Assembly: GCA_003562775.1 (NCBI GenBank)
Contig: PWTU01000267.1
Coordinates: forward strand, 1 to 43,243
Direction of reading: 5' to 3'
DNA length: 43,243 bases
Source of the DNA: Ignavibacteriales bacterium
Lineage (GTDB): Bacteria > Bacteroidota > Ignavibacteria > T3Sed10-11
The position numbers and the translations under genes are program-made. The notes below the pieces were generated by a model. It ran no database searches. It saw nothing but the letters and a program-made list of their open reading frames with translations, and had not been told where the DNA came from. Positions 33,641 to 42,766 of the stretch are shown piece after piece. Each line of letters opens with the position of its first letter. Position 1 is the stretch's first letter.

Positions 33641-36385
33641 ATGAACTTAATAACTGAAAACAGAATCATTGCTGCCGCTGTCTTATTGACGGCATTGGTT
33701 ACTTTATTCATCACGGTATCACCGTCTGTATCGTTTTGGGATCCGGGTGAACGGATCGCAGCTTCGTATCTCGTTCAAGTGCCGCATCCGCCCGGTGCAC
33801 CCTTGTTTATTCTCGCAGGCCGCGCTATGGCGATAATCCCGTTCGCCGATGATATTGCATTTCGTGTTAACACGATATCCGTATTGTCCGGCGCATTTAC
33901 GGTTCTCCTGTTATACCTAATGATCACACGATTGATCATATATTTCCGGGGAAGACCGGTATCGGTCGGCGATAAGATTATCACTTATGGAAGCGGTGTG
34001 ATCGGGGCTCTGTCGCTTTTATGGAGCCAGACGTTTTGGTTTAATGCCACCGAAGCTGAAACGTATGCGGCAAGTTTGTTTCTTACGTCATTGGTTGTTT
34101 GGCTCGGATTTCTCTGGTACGAGAATTCCGAGGAGGACTGGAGTGAACGGTATCTGCTGCTCGGTGCATACATTATCGGTCTGTCTATCGGTGTACATTT
34201 GCTGAGCGCACTGGCGATCTTTCCGGTTGCGCTTATGGTTTATTTCCGGCGGTTCAAACCGGAATGGGGATCGTTTATCAAATTCGGCTTCGGTGCAGTA
34301 GCTGCTTTCTTTATCATTTACCCGGGAATTGTAAAATGGTTCCCGGCTATGCTGGATGGTCATTTAACCATCGGGGGATTTATTGATATCCAGGAGAGCG
34401 GATTTTTGAAGCTGATTCCTCCGCTTATTGTTGCTGCCGCCCTGTATGGTTTGTATCATTCGATCAAGAACAAACAAAGATATCTTAATCTTGCAATGCT
34501 GGCGTTTTTACTGGTTCTGTTCGGTTTTACGACATATGCTTCGGTGCTGATCAGGTCGAATGCAAACCCTCCGATGAATCAAAATCAACCCGACACGATG
34601 AACAGGTTGGTATCGTATCTTAACCGTGAACAGTATGGTGATACACCGCTATTCGAACGGAGATGGAATCCGGAACCGGTATTCCAACAAAATTATATGA
34701 AATATTCCAGCGATTTTGATTATATGCTGCGATACCAGATAGGGCATATGTACGTACGGTATCTCAGTCATAACTTTATCGGGAAAGAAGGCGACTGGCA
34801 GGATGCAGGCGTTGACTGGAAAGGTGTATATGCTATTCCGTTTCTTCTGGGACTGCTTGGCGTTTGGTATCATATCAGACGTGATTGGAAATGGGGGATG
34901 GTGTTTTTATCGTTTTTCATTGTTACCGGTCTGGCACTCGCATTTGTGTTCAATATGGCGGAGCCGCAGCCGCGTGAACGTGATTACTTTTTTGCCGGGT
35001 CTTTCTTCGTGTTCGCGGCATGGATAGGGATCGGTGCGTCTGCGTTGCTGGAAACCATCCGCGATTATATCAAGGAGAAAAAAATTCAAATAATCGGATT
35101 GAGTGTCGGCGCCGGTATTTTATTTATTGCGTCACCGGTTAATTTGCTCACGGAAAATTGGCACGAGCGGGACCGTCGCGGACATTATGTTGCATGGGAT
35201 TATGGTTATAATCTTCTCCAAAGCGTAGAAGAAGATGCGATCCTGTTTACCAATGGAGATAACGATACATTTCCGCTGTGGTATCTGCAGGATGTCGAGG
35301 GAATACGAACCGACGTGCGGGTTGTAAATCTGAGTTTGTTAAATACACCGTGGTATATAAATCAACTGAAAAACCAGCGACCGCATGGCGCAAAACCGGT
35401 ACCGATCAGTTTGACCGACAGCCAGATCGAGCGAATCGTTCCGATGCAATTTGAGCCGAGAGAATTTGAATTGCCGGTGCCGGATCATGTGTATGATGAA
35501 TTCGGCGTTGACGATCCGGAAATCCGTGAAGAAGGAAAAATACGCTGGCTTATGAGAAATACACGGGAGTTTAATAATATACCGGTGATTCGTGTGCAGG
35601 ATTTCATGGTTCGCGACATAGTTATGACTGCCGGCTGGGATCGACCGGTTTATTTTGCCGTGACCATTCCGGATAACGGAAGCAAAATCGGACTTGATGA
35701 ATATCTCCGGCTTGACGGATTGGTGCAGAGAATTACTCCGGTTCGACAGGAACGGGGCCGTCAACTCGGCACCGAGGTATTGCATAAAAATTTATTTGAT
35801 GAACCCGATACATTCTCACGAGATCAACGTTACGGGTATAAATTCAGAGGATTGAACGATCCATCAATCTATCTTGAAGAACAGAGCAGACGCTTGACGA
35901 TTAATTATCGAAATGCATTTCTTCAACTCGCAATGCATTATCAGCGAATCGATGGTAATGACGAGCTTACCGTTGCAACGCTGGATCGTATGGAATACAT
36001 CATTCCACGCAACCACATAGAAATGAGCCCGGGTATGATCTATGAAGCAGCAAACCTTTACCGGCTCGCCGGCGATAACGATACGTTTCTTGAAATAACC
36101 GACGAGCTTATCGCCGATATGGAGGAACAGTTGCGTGAAACTCCACGTCCGCCGCTCACGATGAATAATCCGTACGTCGTGCTCTTTAACCTGTACAGCG
36201 ATCGTCAAGAGTTCGAAAAGGAACGGGACATACTTTCCCGGCTTCAGGCGATGTACAGCGATCAACCGGAAGTGGTACGATTTGCCCAACAACGTATCGA
36301 GCAACTGAGCTTGATTATTGATGAGGAGGATGAAGATATCGACATACCCGATACGATGATCGTACCTGAAGATATCCAGGAGTAA
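33641..36385 (+). CDS. DUF2723/GT117 (TMEM260-like) membrane glycosyltransferase
   Basis: The 914-residue protein has many membrane helices in the first 450 residues, then a large soluble C-terminal region. The N-terminus has the GT-C pattern: after helix 1 comes SVSFWDPGERIAASYLVQV, with acidic residues expected in the first loop, and PHPPGAPL. DUF2723 proteins, common in FCB bacteria, are homologous to human TMEM260, a protein O-mannosyltransferase (family GT117). The C-terminal part resembles helical repeats (NHIEMSPGMIYEAANLYRLA onward). It likely moves a sugar from a lipid donor onto secreted proteins. Next come a methyltransferase and a GT4 enzyme, suggesting an envelope glycosylation cluster. 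Confidence 0.88.
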   Translation: MNLITENRIIAAAVLLTALVTLFITVSPSVSFWDPGERIAASYLVQVPHPPGAPLFILAGRAMAIIPFADDIAFRVNTISVLSGAFTVLLLYLMITRLIIYFRGRPVSVGDKIITYGSGVIGALSLLWSQTFWFNATEAETYAASLFLTSLVVWLGFLWYENSEEDWSERYLLLGAYIIGLSIGVHLLSALAIFPVALMVYFRRFKPEWGSFIKFGFGAVAAFFIIYPGIVKWFPAMLDGHLTIGGFIDIQESGFLKLIPPLIVAAALYGLYHSIKNKQRYLNLAMLAFLLVLFGFTTYASVLIRSNANPPMNQNQPDTMNRLVSYLNREQYGDTPLFERRWNPEPVFQQNYMKYSSDFDYMLRYQIGHMYVRYLSHNFIGKEGDWQDAGVDWKGVYAIPFLLGLLGVWYHIRRDWKWGMVFLSFFIVTGLALAFVFNMAEPQPRERDYFFAGSFFVFAAWIGIGASALLETIRDYIKEKKIQIIGLSVGAGILFIASPVNLLTENWHERDRRGHYVAWDYGYNLLQSVEEDAILFTNGDNDTFPLWYLQDVEGIRTDVRVVNLSLLNTPWYINQLKNQRPHGAKPVPISLTDSQIERIVPMQFEPREFELPVPDHVYDEFGVDDPEIREEGKIRWLMRNTREFNNIPVIRVQDFMVRDIVMTAGWDRPVYFAVTIPDNGSKIGLDEYLRLDGLVQRITPVRQERGRQLGTEVLHKNLFDEPDTFSRDQRYGYKFRGLNDPSIYLEEQSRRLTINYRNAFLQLAMHYQRIDGNDELTVATLDRMEYIIPRNHIEMSPGMIYEAANLYRLAGDNDTFLEITDELIADMEEQLRETPRPPLTMNNPYVVLFNLYSDRQEFEKERDILSRLQAMYSDQPEVVRFAQQRIEQLSLIIDEEDEDIDIPDTMIVPEDIQE

Positions 36386-36391
36386 CGGGTT

Positions 36392-37159
36392 TTGGCACAG
36401 GCATCGACGAAGAATGATTGGGATACATATTGGGGAAGTAAGGATCGTGCTGAGGAAATATATTCAAATCGGGACAGGATCGCACGTAATCTCAAGCTGG
36501 CAGGGTTCCCGTCTGATGCTTTAATTCTTGAAATCGGTGCGGGGACCGGTCGCGACAGTCTTCCACTGGCCGGATCCGGTGCAACGGTATATCAACTGGA
36601 TTATTCATACGAATCACTTCGATTGATAAAACAGATGTCCAATTCTGCCGGTATCTATGCAGTTGGGGGCGATACATTTTGCCTGCCATTTCACGACAAC
36701 ACCTTTGATATTGTTTTTCATCAGGGATTGCTTGAACATTTTCGTAAAGACGACGCTGATCGTATGATAGAAGAGCAGATTCGGGTTTTAAAATCGGGGG
36801 GATTGATTTTAATCGATGTACCGCAGCGTTATCATCCGTATACTGTTCTAAAACATCTGTTTATAGCAATGGGAAAATGGTTTGCCGGCTGGGAACGTTC
36901 ATTTTCGTATCCCGAACTGAACCGGCTTTTAATTCTCCATAATTTAAAACCCGTTCATCGATATGGTGAATGGATGACTCCGAGCTTGATGTACCGGCTT
37001 GTGCGCGAGGCGGGGAAAATAATAGGAGTCCGGCTGCCGTTGTATCCACCTTCCATACCGGTTATTGGAAAGATACGTACTGCGTTAAGGTCAATGTTAT
37101 TAAAAACAGTGCTGCCACTGTATACAGGTATCTCAATAGGTATTATTGCACGTAAATAA
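36392..37159 (+). CDS. class I SAM-dependent methyltransferase
   Basis: The 255-residue protein has a Rossmann methyltransferase core: ILEIGAGTGRDSLPLAG (motif I, about residues 45-61), YQLDYSYESL (acidic loop), DTFCLPFHDNTFDIV and VLKSGGLILIDVP. The N-terminus (DWDTYWGSKDRAEEIYSNRDR) resembles methyltransferases that modify lipids or glycans. The start is a TTG at 36392, six bases after the upstream stop and ten after an AGGAG; no in-frame ATG fits better. It lies between the GT117 and GT4 genes in one operon; its target is unknown but likely a glycan or lipid. Confidence 0.88.
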   Translation: MAQASTKNDWDTYWGSKDRAEEIYSNRDRIARNLKLAGFPSDALILEIGAGTGRDSLPLAGSGATVYQLDYSYESLRLIKQMSNSAGIYAVGGDTFCLPFHDNTFDIVFHQGLLEHFRKDDADRMIEEQIRVLKSGGLILIDVPQRYHPYTVLKHLFIAMGKWFAGWERSFSYPELNRLLILHNLKPVHRYGEWMTPSLMYRLVREAGKIIGVRLPLYPPSIPVIGKIRTALRSMLLKTVLPLYTGISIGIIARK

Positions 37160-37163
37160 TTAC

Positions 37164-38291
37164 ATGAAAATTCTCGTTTTCAACTGGCAGGATATTAAAA
37201 ACCCGTTTGCGGGCGGGGCGGAGGGGCATCTGCACGAGACATTCAGGAGAATTGTAAAGAAAGGACATCCGGTCACGCTTGTATGTTCCAACTTCAGAGG
37301 AGGAGCCCCGCGCGATATCATTGACGGTATTCGAGTGATACGCATCGGTACACGAAATTTATTCAACTTCGCCGTTCCTCTGTGGTACTTATTTTTCGGG
37401 TTCAGGTACGATGTAGTAGTAGATGACGTAAATAAAATACCGTTTTATACACCGATCTATGTACGTAAACCGATCGTTGCATTATTCCATCACTTGTTCG
37501 GAAAAAGTATATATCTTGAAACAAATCCCGTCGCAGCGAGCTATGTTTATGCATCGGAGTGGTTGATACCGAAAGTGTACAGAAAGACCCCCTCCGTCGC
37601 CGTTTCTGAAAGTACAAAAAAAGAACTGATCGAGATGGGTTTAACGGAAGATAATATTACCGTGATACATAATTCCGTCGATCACTCCCTTTATCGACCG
37701 GAGGATAGGGAAAACGGCAAACCCTTTACAATCGGTTTTTTAGGCCGTATTAAAAAATATAAAAGCATCGACCACGTACTGCAAGCATTTGATATGATAA
37801 AGACACGAATTCCGGATGCGCAGTTGCTGGTAGTCGGTGACGGAGACTATCTGCCCGCACTTAAAAAAACGGCGTCGAAGATGAATTGTCGTAATGATAT
37901 TACCTTCACCGGATATGTTTCGGGTGAAGAAAAGGTAAAACATATTAATAAGATGGATGTGGTGGTTAATCCTTCACCAAAGGAAGGATGGGGTTTGACG
38001 GTCATCGAGGCAAATGCTTGTGGAAAGACAGTGGTCGGAGCGGACGTACCGGGATTGCGCGATTCAATCATACATAACCGGACCGGTTTGCTCTATGAGT
38101 ACGGCGACATCGAAGCGCTCATGATTCATCTGTTTAGATTATATTCCGATAAAGAGCTGCGGGAAAATCTGTCTCAGAACGCACTTGAGTGGGCTGCAAA
38201 ATTTAATTGGGACACTGCGGCGGAGGAATTTCTCAAGTTTATAAATGAAAGTGTGTATAACTGGAAATTCCGGAAAAAATCTTTTATCTGA
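37164..38291 (+). CDS. GT4-family glycosyltransferase
   Basis: The 375-residue protein is a GT-B fold enzyme of family 4. The N-terminal domain opens MKILVFNWQDIKNPFAGGAE, with the Gly-rich loop near residue 17. The C-terminal donor domain has IGFLGRIKKYKSIDHVLQAF and the E-x7-E motif region SPKEGWGLTVIEANACGK. Such enzymes transfer a sugar from a nucleotide donor, retaining configuration, in glycan or lipid-linked sugar assembly. The ATG at 37164 is chosen over a TTG at 37146; it starts four bases after the methyltransferase stop, so the three genes are an operon. The sugar and acceptor are unknown. Confidence 0.92.
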   Translation: MKILVFNWQDIKNPFAGGAEGHLHETFRRIVKKGHPVTLVCSNFRGGAPRDIIDGIRVIRIGTRNLFNFAVPLWYLFFGFRYDVVVDDVNKIPFYTPIYVRKPIVALFHHLFGKSIYLETNPVAASYVYASEWLIPKVYRKTPSVAVSESTKKELIEMGLTEDNITVIHNSVDHSLYRPEDRENGKPFTIGFLGRIKKYKSIDHVLQAFDMIKTRIPDAQLLVVGDGDYLPALKKTASKMNCRNDITFTGYVSGEEKVKHINKMDVVVNPSPKEGWGLTVIEANACGKTVVGADVPGLRDSIIHNRTGLLYEYGDIEALMIHLFRLYSDKELRENLSQNALEWAAKFNWDTAAEEFLKFINESVYNWKFRKKSFI

Positions 38292-38320
38292 AATATAAAT
38301 TCCCAAATCATTGTGAGTAT

Positions 38321-38415
38321 TCTCCCACAGAATCTCGATAACCCCGATAGCCATCGGGGGAATCCCACGAGAATATTTTTTTTTAAAATCTGTGGGATTC
38401 CAATTCTGTGGGAGA
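38321..38415. repeat. nested palindromic element in a convergent gap
   Basis: Outer arms TCTCCCACAGAAT (38321-38333) and ATTCTGTGGGAGA (38403-38415) are perfect reverse complements over 13 bases. Inside are CCCCGAT/ATCGGGG (38342-38348, 38353-38359) and AATCCCAC (38361-38368) with GTGGGATT (38392-38399). A T run (38375-38383) lies between the last two arms. The gap is between the plus-strand GT4 gene and the minus-strand lipoprotein, ending six bases before the latter's stop. It may act as a terminator for both, or be a MITE-like element. Confidence 0.75.
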
Positions 38416-38421
38416 GAGAAG

Positions 38422-39012
38422 TCACTCATGTCCCCAGGGAGCAGGAGGAGCATCCACCGCTTGAGTTAGATCAAAATCCACACGCCAGGTATAATCATCA
38501 CTCCGAATAGTACCGTATATATATTGTTCGTCGGGGAAAATTTGTATACGCCAACCGAGACGTTTTCTATCGGGATCTTCACGGCCGTAGTAAATAAATT
38601 CCTGAATGTGCCCGGTGCCGGGTTCTTCCGTAAAGCCGCCGTACCAATTGTTGTCATCCTCGCTTCCGTCAGGTTTTCTGTGATCGTGGCGCAATTCGAG
38701 ACGATCCTCATGACGGATAAAGAACCAGGTGCGTGACCGGTCCCAATCGTCGGTATTTTCGATCTCGATGTGGAAGGGCGCCTTTATGGTATCTTCAATA
38801 CACTCCCGAAAATGAACTATGAGTAATTCCGTGCCCGTCAGCATTTCATCACCGGGCGGTTCTTTGGATAATCCCCCCGCAAACGCAAGACCGCAGTGGT
38901 TTTTGAGGTTATTCCAAAAAACTTCTTGTGGATCAACAACTTCCGGCGTATCATCTGAAGTACAGGATAGCATGAGAAATGGCAGCATCAGTAGTACTAC
39001 TATATATTTCAT
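38422..39012 (-). CDS. lipoprotein of unknown function
   Basis: The 196-residue product has a lipobox LMLSC near residue 17 (MLPFLMLSCTSDD) and then an acidic, Trp-rich domain: EVFWNNLKNHCGLAFAGG, HIEIENTDDWDRSR, WFFIRHEDRLELRHDHR and DDNNWYGGFTEEPG. Cys residues at about 40 and 70 could form a disulfide. I recognise no named family. GGAGG with a seven-base spacing precedes the ATG. It lies between the palindromic element and the S9 peptidase gene on the same strand, with about 100 bases between; it could share the peptidase transcript. Confidence 0.8.
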   Translation of the reverse strand: MKYIVVLLMLPFLMLSCTSDDTPEVVDPQEVFWNNLKNHCGLAFAGGLSKEPPGDEMLTGTELLIVHFRECIEDTIKAPFHIEIENTDDWDRSRTWFFIRHEDRLELRHDHRKPDGSEDDNNWYGGFTEEPGTGHIQEFIYYGREDPDRKRLGWRIQIFPDEQYIYGTIRSDDYTWRVDFDLTQAVDAPPAPWGHE

Positions 39013-39115
39013 TTTTTAAATCCTCCATCTTTGATTGTTATCGAGGTAGTTGTTTGCAACCCTTATTAACCGATATTAGCAGTTAGCAACAGTTATTAAC
39101 CAATAATAATTTTGA

Positions 39116-41719
39116 CTAATTTTCATACATCTCATTCCACCACTCAGGTTGATCTTTGAGATACCTATCAAACCAGGCAATGATAGTATCTCCCCATTTG
39201 ATTCGTTTATTGTAATCCAGGATGTGATGATCCTGATCCTTTACCTGAATATATTCCACTTCTTTACCGAGCATTTTTAGAGCAAGGAAAAATTGTGTGC
39301 TCTCACCGGGAGGAACATTAGTATCCGAATCACCTGTCAATAAAAGTACCGGCGTTGTAACTTTATCGGCATAGAAAAGCGGACTTTGATCGACGTATAT
39401 ATCGCGGCGGTTCCAGGGGAAACTATTGGCCGTGGCAACTGCGCTGTATGAATATCCCCAGTATCCTTCACCCCAATAACTCGAGATTGAGCTGATCCCT
39501 GCGTGTGCTACTGCCGTGGTGAAGATATCCGTTTGTGTAAGAAGGAGCATGGTCATAAATCCGCCGTATGATGCTCCGATGCCTGCAATCCGGTCTCTGT
39601 CGATGAAGGAATGAGCGTCGAGGAATTGCTTTGTACCGTCTATGATTTCATCTGCGACTATCTTACCCCAATCGTTTACGTGCAATGCCGAAAATTCCTG
39701 TCCGTACCCCACCGCACCACTGGGCTGCAAAACGTACACCACATAGCCCTGTGCAGCCCATTTGTTTTTCGGATATCGCCCCTCGAATGCACGCGAAACA
39801 GGACTTACTCCACCGTAGTAATACACAATGAGCGGGTACGTTTTATCGGGATCGAAATCCGGTGGATAATAAATCATACCGTCTATTGCAACGCCACGTT
39901 CATTCAGGAAAGTCCATTCTTCCACCGTTCCGGTTTTTATGTACCGGTAGGTGTCTTTATTTGGATCGTATAACATTGTCGTTCGTTTTCTGTTGATGTC
40001 GGTAAAATAAAAACGAGGCGGTTCGTTTGCGCTTTCACCTGTAAATACGGCAACGGGGCGATCTTGTGCAAGGTCGATATTGTTAACCATCTCAACTCCA
40101 AGATCAACATTTTCATACCGTTTATTTTTCACATCGTATCGATAAATTTGACTGTAGGATTTATCTGTGGTATTGAAATAAATTGCACGTTCGGCATAAC
40201 TCCATTGCGCCGACGATATGGACGGATTAAAATCCCGGCTGACGGCTTCCACCGAACCGTCTTCGGTGTTGTAAATATATGCCTGTGTATCATATTCATT
40301 CGGGATTACACCTTCGGGAGTGTTTATGCCGGCGTCTCCGAAAAAGGAGGGACCTGCCGTGATGAGAATCTTTTTTCCGTCCGGCGACCATTGCGCCTGT
40401 GCAGTCCATCCTCCGGTATGAATGGTATCGAGCGACATACGCTCAATATCGAGTGTGAACAATGAGGTAAAAGAGTACGGACGTTCGGTGAAATTGTGTT
40501 TTGTACGTGATACAAGGAGTTTCTTTCCATCGGGGCTGATCGAGTTCAGACCGGTAGATAATTCACCGGCAGTCAGACGCTGTCGTGCGCCGGAGGGAAC
40601 ATGCACAAGATGCAAATAACTTCGCTGTGTCCACCAGGGCCATCGCTCAACCGGTTTGGTAATGCGGCGCATGAAGTTATCCGTTCCGTCATCCTGTTGT
40701 GAAATACTAAATACAATGAATGTTCCGGTCGGCGACCAGGTATACGAGCCGAAATTTTCAATATCTTCCAGCAAAGCATGCTTTTCTCCATTTTCGATAT
40801 TTACGATCCAAAGCGTTGCTTTGCCTGCTTTCCGTTGTACGTAAGAAAAGTGTTTATTATCGGGTGCCCAGGAAAAGTTCCCGATACTGAAATCGCCGCG
40901 AAAGGTTCTCACAAGCGATCCGTTGCGGGTATTAAATATTTTGATCCACGTTTCGCGATGCGGCGCAGTACCGACCGGTGTGCTTGTACCTACCGCGGCA
41001 AGTTCACCGTTGCGGGTAATATGCACTGCCCCCACGCGGGGGTCGTCCAGAACGTTGGAGATATCAATGGAACGCTCGGGAGAAAGCGTAGCAGCTATAT
41101 TTTCCGCCGAATATGGGTCGTTCAACATTATTGAAGTTTTAATATCCCAACCGGCTTCGTTTCCCGGATCGTTTATGGTTTTTATTATCAAAGTATGCTT
41201 ACCGTTCTTCAATGTAATCGTTTGTGTTGCGGAACCGGGTGAGCAATTATCCGATGATTCATCGGGTTTATTACTTTCGGTCTTTGAAGTAATTTTATTC
41301 CCATTAAGATATACTTCGAAAAGATGACAGCTTTCTACCTTTAGATCGGCTTTTAACCATCGGTTGGTTGCGATGTATGCAGCAGCATAGTACACACCCG
41401 GCGCGGAGCCGGCGGCTGAAAGTGAAAGTTCACAGTCATCTGCTTGTTTTGTCTGCCAATTCAGTGTTTTATCCTGTCTCCATTCGATGTCCGTATCTTG
41501 TACGGGATTCAGATTTTTAATGTCGATATAATCGTAAGCAAGTAAGTCTTTCAGTTCGACTACATTCCGATCGCCGACATTGAGAACCGGGAAAGGTGCA
41601 TCGACCGGTCCGGCGACAAGATAATTTTGTATATCGATTGTGGTTGTTTCCTCTGCAATGGCAGGCGTTACGGAGAGGAACAAAAAGCAAAAAAGAAAAA
41701 CGAAACGGAAATACCTCAT
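39116..41719 (-). CDS. secreted S9 family peptidase with extra N-terminal domain
   Basis: The 867-residue protein has a signal peptide (MRYFRFVFLFCFLFLSVTPA). About 200 residues form an added beta-rich domain (YYAAAYIATNRWLKADLK, VYLNGNKI, ITLKNGKHTLIIK), resembling a PA14/jelly-roll module. A WD/PD40-type beta-propeller follows (FSWAPDNKHFSYVQ, AQWSPDGKKILI), then an alpha/beta-hydrolase catalytic domain. Ser717 lies in GASYGGF, the likely Asp799 in GDSDTNVPP and a His near 831 in DQDHHILD. This is the S9 dipeptidyl/oligopeptidase plan, probably cleaving peptides after Pro or Ala in the periplasm. ATG 41719 with GGAG nine bases upstream is chosen over 41770. Confidence 0.92.
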   Translation of the reverse strand: MRYFRFVFLFCFLFLSVTPAIAEETTTIDIQNYLVAGPVDAPFPVLNVGDRNVVELKDLLAYDYIDIKNLNPVQDTDIEWRQDKTLNWQTKQADDCELSLSAAGSAPGVYYAAAYIATNRWLKADLKVESCHLFEVYLNGNKITSKTESNKPDESSDNCSPGSATQTITLKNGKHTLIIKTINDPGNEAGWDIKTSIMLNDPYSAENIAATLSPERSIDISNVLDDPRVGAVHITRNGELAAVGTSTPVGTAPHRETWIKIFNTRNGSLVRTFRGDFSIGNFSWAPDNKHFSYVQRKAGKATLWIVNIENGEKHALLEDIENFGSYTWSPTGTFIVFSISQQDDGTDNFMRRITKPVERWPWWTQRSYLHLVHVPSGARQRLTAGELSTGLNSISPDGKKLLVSRTKHNFTERPYSFTSLFTLDIERMSLDTIHTGGWTAQAQWSPDGKKILITAGPSFFGDAGINTPEGVIPNEYDTQAYIYNTEDGSVEAVSRDFNPSISSAQWSYAERAIYFNTTDKSYSQIYRYDVKNKRYENVDLGVEMVNNIDLAQDRPVAVFTGESANEPPRFYFTDINRKRTTMLYDPNKDTYRYIKTGTVEEWTFLNERGVAIDGMIYYPPDFDPDKTYPLIVYYYGGVSPVSRAFEGRYPKNKWAAQGYVVYVLQPSGAVGYGQEFSALHVNDWGKIVADEIIDGTKQFLDAHSFIDRDRIAGIGASYGGFMTMLLLTQTDIFTTAVAHAGISSISSYWGEGYWGYSYSAVATANSFPWNRRDIYVDQSPLFYADKVTTPVLLLTGDSDTNVPPGESTQFFLALKMLGKEVEYIQVKDQDHHILDYNKRIKWGDTIIAWFDRYLKDQPEWWNEMYEN

Positions 41720-41858
41720 AACGATTACTCCGGGGATTGTGGAACAATAAACGTGTGTAACAATATACAAAATTCTTCTAAAAAACGGTAAATGTGTGAG
41801 AAAAGTATTACATTTATATGTTAACTTATTGCGGGTAATCGCATCAGGGATTCGTACA

Positions 41859-42761
41859 ATGAAAAAATCTGAATTGGCAGCCCGGCTGCTCGAAAATAAT
41901 ATCCACCTGTTAAAATGCCCGGTGTGTGGTGAAGAGATGACGCTACGGGAGTTGAAGAGTATAGTCTGTATGAATAATCATTGCTTTGACATCTCCCGGA
42001 CCGGCTATGTCAATATGTTAAACAAAGAAACCAAAACCAAATATACTGCCGGTATATTTTTATCGCGCCGCACGCTATCAGACCAGGGATTTTATAATCC
42101 GTTACTTGAAAAATTATTTGGGATAGTGCTGGAAAGGAAATTAGGAAAAATTATGCAGCCATTATTTATTCTTGATGCGGGGTGCGGTGAGGGATCGATG
42201 GTTTCAGGTCTGGTCGATAAGTTGAATTTAGTATCAGATTCGTATATTCATGCAACGGGCATCGATATTGCAAAAGAGGGCGTACAAATCGCTGCAAAGA
42301 ATTATACAAATTGTAACTGGTTTGTCGGTGATATTGCCGATATGCCGTTCGGGTCAAAGTGCTTTGATGTTATCTTTAACATTCTCTCTCCATCAAACTA
42401 TTCTGAATTTCGACGGGTGCTCAAAGATAACGGTGTTCTTGTAAAAGTCCTTCCCGGCGAGAAACACTTTGATGAAATAAGGAAATTGATTTTCAAGGAT
42501 ACTATGAAAGAAGAGTACTCGAACAAAGAAGTTCGTAAGCACTTTGAAAATAATTTCGAAATTCAAGAGGAGCAGACCATAAGATACACGGTTCAGCTAA
42601 ACAGGAAAACTTTGCACCATGTGATACGGATGTCGCCGCTTTCGTGGGACACCGATATCGAGGATAACAATGTGGATGACATCGTGCATCTGAAATCGGT
42701 TGTTTTCGATTTCGTTATTCTTGTCGGAGAAAGGAGGGCGCGCAACAGCACATACACATAA
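41859..42761 (+). CDS. rlmA: RlmA-type 23S rRNA guanine-N1 methyltransferase
   Basis: The 300-residue protein has the RlmA plan: an N-terminal zinc domain with CPVCGEEM (CxxC), CMNNHCFDISRTGYVNML (C and H ligands and the GYVN signature), then a Rossmann core with ILDAGCGEGSMVSGL and GIDIAKEGVQIAAK, and NILSPSNYSEFRRVLKDNG. RlmA enzymes methylate N1 of G745 or G748 in 23S rRNA, in the peptide exit tunnel. The ATG at 41859 has AGGGA upstream and matches the family N-terminus (MKKSELAARLLENN); the in-frame ATG at 41796 would add 21 residues. Which of the two guanines it modifies cannot be decided. Confidence 0.85.
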   Translation: MKKSELAARLLENNIHLLKCPVCGEEMTLRELKSIVCMNNHCFDISRTGYVNMLNKETKTKYTAGIFLSRRTLSDQGFYNPLLEKLFGIVLERKLGKIMQPLFILDAGCGEGSMVSGLVDKLNLVSDSYIHATGIDIAKEGVQIAAKNYTNCNWFVGDIADMPFGSKCFDVIFNILSPSNYSEFRRVLKDNGVLVKVLPGEKHFDEIRKLIFKDTMKEEYSNKEVRKHFENNFEIQEEQTIRYTVQLNRKTLHHVIRMSPLSWDTDIEDNNVDDIVHLKSVVFDFVILVGERRARNSTYT

Positions 42762-42766
42762 GGTTC

